This document shows positions 6,702 through 8,680 of a DNA stretch of 8,680 bases, piece after piece (positions within the stretch are counted from its first letter, which is position 1; every line of letters starts with the position of its first letter). The stretch spans positions 1 to 8,680 of the forward strand of contig JAEZBH010000305.1 in the NCBI GenBank assembly GCA_023427285.1. Direction: 5' to 3'. The DNA comes from Pseudomonadota bacterium. Its GTDB lineage: Bacteria > Pseudomonadota > Alphaproteobacteria > Sphingomonadales > Sphingomonadaceae. A program made the translations under genes and the position numbers. Below the pieces are notes generated by a model. That model had not been told where the DNA came from and ran no database searches. It saw only the letters and a program-made list of their open reading frames with translations.

Positions 6702-7172
6702 TTACCCTTGAAAACTCTCGAACGAGGGAGGCTGCCAGTTGCCCCCGAGGCGCTGCCAGACGCCTTCGCCAACGGCACACAGCAGGCGGAAGGTGCTGAC
6801 CGTTTCTTGCCCACGCGTCATTGCCAAACTGAAAACAGCCCAGTCATGGCCCATGGCATCCGGCTTGACCGCCTCAACGGTGCCGGACAAATCAATCGCA
6901 TCTCCGGGCGAAATCGGAGCCTTCATGCTGGGACGCCAGCGTGCCGGACGCGCCTCGGGTCCGGCCCATGCCGTCACGTAGCCTATGAACCACTGGGTCT
7001 GCGCGGGTGTGTTTAGAATAATGCCGGGCAGGTTGGCGGCGAGAGCGTAGGCATGGTCGTGATGCTGAGGCTGCCAATCCCGGCTGGCCGTGGCCCCCAG
7101 AACAATATGACGCGCCGTGAAGCGCACGGAGCGCGGCGGCAAGGTTGCGCCCACCTGAACACGGCTGCTCAC
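6702..7172 (-). CDS. MaoC-like hot-dog hydratase subunit, catalytic type (ChsH1-like; GTG start)
   Basis: The 156-residue protein contains ASRDWQPQHHDHAYA (residues 29-43), a form of the hydratase-2 motif. Asp32 and His37 are placed as in the catalytic subunit of split hydratases such as ChsH1 of the cholesterol side-chain pathway. Later segments (PSMKAPISPGDAIDLSGTV) fit the hot-dog beta-sheet. The start is a GTG at 7172 overlapping the upstream stop as GTGA, with a good GGAG (7183-7180) seven bases away. It directly follows a MaoC_N-type gene, and the two probably form one heteromeric enoyl-CoA hydratase. Together they should hydrate the enoyl-CoA made by the acyl-CoA dehydrogenase encoded just upstream. 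Family and pairing are well supported; the steroid comparison is by analogy. Confidence 0.87.
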   Translation of the reverse strand: MSSRVQVGATLPPRSVRFTARHIVLGATASRDWQPQHHDHAYALAANLPGIILNTPAQTQWFIGYVTAWAGPEARPARWRPSMKAPISPGDAIDLSGTVEAVKPDAMGHDWAVFSLAMTRGQETVSTFRLLCAVGEGVWQRLGGNWQPPSFESFQG

Positions 7173-7684
7173 GCCTTATCTCCACCATAACCGAAAAAGC
7201 CGAGCGTCTCGATCCCGCACAGTGTGGCGTCAGAGACGCGGCGGTACAGTACGCTGATCGTCCAGTAGCGCCCTCGGCCCAGGCGATTTTCTGACACCGG
7301 GCTGATCGTATCGAGCCGCTGCTCGGCCACCACCCGGTCGCCGGGGCGAATGGGAGCATGAAGTTCCGTCTCGGAGCGAGTGACTACTGCCTTGGGCAGG
7401 CCAAGCGCCTCCTTCAACCGGAAATGCAGCTCCAGCGCCCGGGAGACAGGCGCGCCGCCCGGCTCCCACGGATCTGGCCGGTTCCAGGCAGAGAGCAAAG
7501 CGGGCGGGCAAATCGGCCCATCCGTCAGAGCATCCGCCTCATCACTGTCCCGATAGAGAGGATTGCCGTCTTCAACGGCAGCGCAGAACAGTTGGAAGGT
7601 GCCCAGCTCCGCCGCCACGCCATTCTCTTCGGTCACGACGACTTGGCCTAGCCACGCCTCAACCTCTTGAGGAAGCGCGTCCAT
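7169..7684 (-). CDS. MaoC N-terminal-type hot-dog protein, likely non-catalytic hydratase subunit
   Basis: The 171-residue protein looks like the MaoC_dehydrat_N/FAS1-DH-like hot-dog family. The hydratase motif region reads AAVEDGNPLYRD (35-46): the Asp and the NP remain, but the catalytic His is Tyr44, so it probably structures the active site of its partner rather than doing the chemistry. In ChsH2 of Mycobacterium tuberculosis a comparable domain is fused to a C-terminal DUF35 OB-fold that docks the aldolase Ltp2. This protein ends after the hot-dog part and has no DUF35. The ATG at 7684 overlaps the acyl-CoA dehydrogenase stop by one base (TGATG), with no clear ribosome binding site, which suggests coupled translation. 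The partner gene follows with a GTGA overlap. Confidence 0.85.
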   Translation of the reverse strand: MDALPQEVEAWLGQVVVTEENGVAAELGTFQLFCAAVEDGNPLYRDSDEADALTDGPICPPALLSAWNRPDPWEPGGAPVSRALELHFRLKEALGLPKAVVTRSETELHAPIRPGDRVVAEQRLDTISPVSENRLGRGRYWTISVLYRRVSDATLCGIETLGFFGYGGDKA

Positions 7685-8680
7685 CAGGAGAGCGGCAAGC
7701 CAAGGCCGCGACGGGCGATGATGTTCTTCTGAACCTCGGATGATCCGCCGCCAATCGTGTCGAGCGGAGTTGTCTGATAGAAATGCTCCCAGACCCCCCG
7801 ATCCACGGCATCCTCGGCCCCGCTCCGCAAAATGCCGGTCGGCCCCAGAACATCCAGCGCAAAGTCCGTGATCTGCTGGCCGAGCCGGGTGGAGAACACC
7901 TTGTACATCGCCGCCTCCAGCGCAGGCACCCGGCCCTTGCTTGCCTCTGACACCACCAGACGCTGGAGCATTTTTGCGGCCTCGACTTCCGTGGCGAGGC
8001 GGGCTGCATCACGGCGCACCGCAGAGTCCTCCGCAAGCGGACGCCCCTCCCGCTTGGCGACCCGGATCGCATCCAGCAGGCGCTCGAATTTCCGCAACAG
8101 CGGATTGACGGTGTAAAAGGTGAAGCGTTCGAAATCGAGGGCTTCGCAGACGTAAGTCCAGCCCTTGTTGACCTCGCCAACCAATGCGCTTTCAGGCACG
8201 CGCACATTGTCGAAAAACACCTGATTGGTGCGATGGTGGCCCATGGTCTCGATTTTATGGACCGTCAGACCAGGGTGATCCATCGGGATCAGGAACACGC
8301 TGATTCCCTTGTGCTTGGGCGCATCCGGGTTCGTGCGGGCCGCAACCCAGTACCAGTCCGCAAAATGGGCAGACGTGCTGAACACCTTCTGCCCATTCAG
8401 CACCCACTCGTTACCCTCTTTGACCGCCTTCAGCTTGAGGGCGGCAAGGTCGGATCCGGCGGATGGCTCGGAATATCCGAGTGCAAACTCAACATCCGCC
8501 GCCAGAATCTTCGGCAGGAACTGCGCCTTCTTCTCGTCTGAACCATGGCGGATGATGGTCTTGCCAACGCAGACAACACCCTTGCCGATGAGCGGCATAC
8601 CGCGCAGCGCCAGTTCTTCGTTCAGGAGATATTCGTAAATGCCTTCGCTCTCCTGACCGCCGTATTCGACGGGCCAGGAC
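7684..8680 (-). CDS. Acyl-CoA dehydrogenase, N-terminus missing
   Basis: About 331 C-terminal residues are present; the gene enters from the right edge already in WPVEYGGQESEGIYEYL, so roughly the first 50 residues are outside. GYSEPSAGSD (8478-8449) and LNGQKVFSTSA are the flavin and substrate-binding segments. The C-terminal stretch TIGGGSSEVQKNIIARRG is typical. The medium-chain catalytic Glu of the C-terminal loop (YEGTSQIQ in MCAD) is replaced here by Gly in GGGSSEVQ. Instead ALDFERF carries a Glu (codon 8130-8128) in the helix used by isovaleryl-CoA and steroid-type dehydrogenases. This suggests a branched or bulky acyl-CoA substrate. It should insert the 2,3 double bond using FAD and pass electrons to ETF. 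It shares one base with the next gene and begins the visible part of block 1. Confidence 0.93.
   Translation of the reverse strand, partial: SWPVEYGGQESEGIYEYLLNEELALRGMPLIGKGVVCVGKTIIRHGSDEKKAQFLPKILAADVEFALGYSEPSAGSDLAALKLKAVKEGNEWVLNGQKVFSTSAHFADWYWVAARTNPDAPKHKGISVFLIPMDHPGLTVHKIETMGHHRTNQVFFDNVRVPESALVGEVNKGWTYVCEALDFERFTFYTVNPLLRKFERLLDAIRVAKREGRPLAEDSAVRRDAARLATEVEAAKMLQRLVVSEASKGRVPALEAAMYKVFSTRLGQQITDFALDVLGPTGILRSGAEDAVDRGVWEHFYQTTPLDTIGGGSSEVQKNIIARRGLGLPLS

Noticed and set aside
6698..6814. Upstream ATG start giving the alpha/beta hydrolase 39 extra residues
   Set aside because: It would overlap the end of the MaoC gene by over 100 bases; the extra residues are shadow translation of that gene, and a GTG with good ribosome binding site spacing exists.
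1..8680. Search for mobile elements, CRISPR arrays, tRNA or phage genes
   Set aside because: No transposase or integrase motifs, repeat arrays, cloverleaf sequences or terminal repeats were seen; the window is almost fully coding for metabolic genes.

Overview
The window looks like a catabolic locus from a Gram-negative bacterium, most likely an alphaproteobacterium of the Sphingomonadales type. The main clue is the TonB-dependent receptor, whose N-terminus (signal peptide, then DIIVTAQRR, then a classic plug) is the style that sphingomonads carry in large numbers beside degradation genes. The DNA is fairly GC-rich, and the long antisense ORFs are what such DNA produces by chance. The genus call is an inference.

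All nine protein genes lie on the minus strand, so transcription runs from high to low coordinates. They form three blocks. Block 1 (8680 to 5840) holds an acyl-CoA dehydrogenase running off the right edge, two small hot-dog (MaoC-type) proteins that look like a non-catalytic plus a catalytic hydratase subunit, and an alpha/beta hydrolase. These genes overlap or nearly touch. Block 2 (5504 to 3231) is a single outer-membrane TonB-dependent receptor with a strong ribosome binding site and a textbook intrinsic terminator. Block 3 (3023 to 1) holds two crotonase-superfamily proteins, a third MaoC-type hydratase and a thiolase-fold protein running off the left edge, chained by ATGA stop/start overlaps.

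Together the genes describe uptake of a hydrophobic or bulky substrate and its breakdown as CoA thioesters: dehydrogenation (acyl-CoA dehydrogenase), hydration (hot-dog hydratases), then carbon-carbon cleavage by a thiolase-fold enzyme without the thiolase cysteine. The last step resembles the retro-aldol cleavage by Ltp2 in steroid side-chain degradation. The set (acyl-CoA dehydrogenase, split MaoC hydratase, Ltp2-like protein) parallels the actinobacterial igr cluster for cholesterol side chains. The substrate here cannot be read from sequence; steroids, bile acids, terpenoids and other branched or cyclic acids all fit.

The most interesting points are the apparently altered catalytic residues in both crotonases, the cysteine-free thiolase, the split hydratase without a DUF35 domain, and a possible shared operator-like 15-bp motif upstream of blocks 2 and 3. 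I see no tRNA, rRNA, CRISPR array, insertion sequence or regulator gene in the window.
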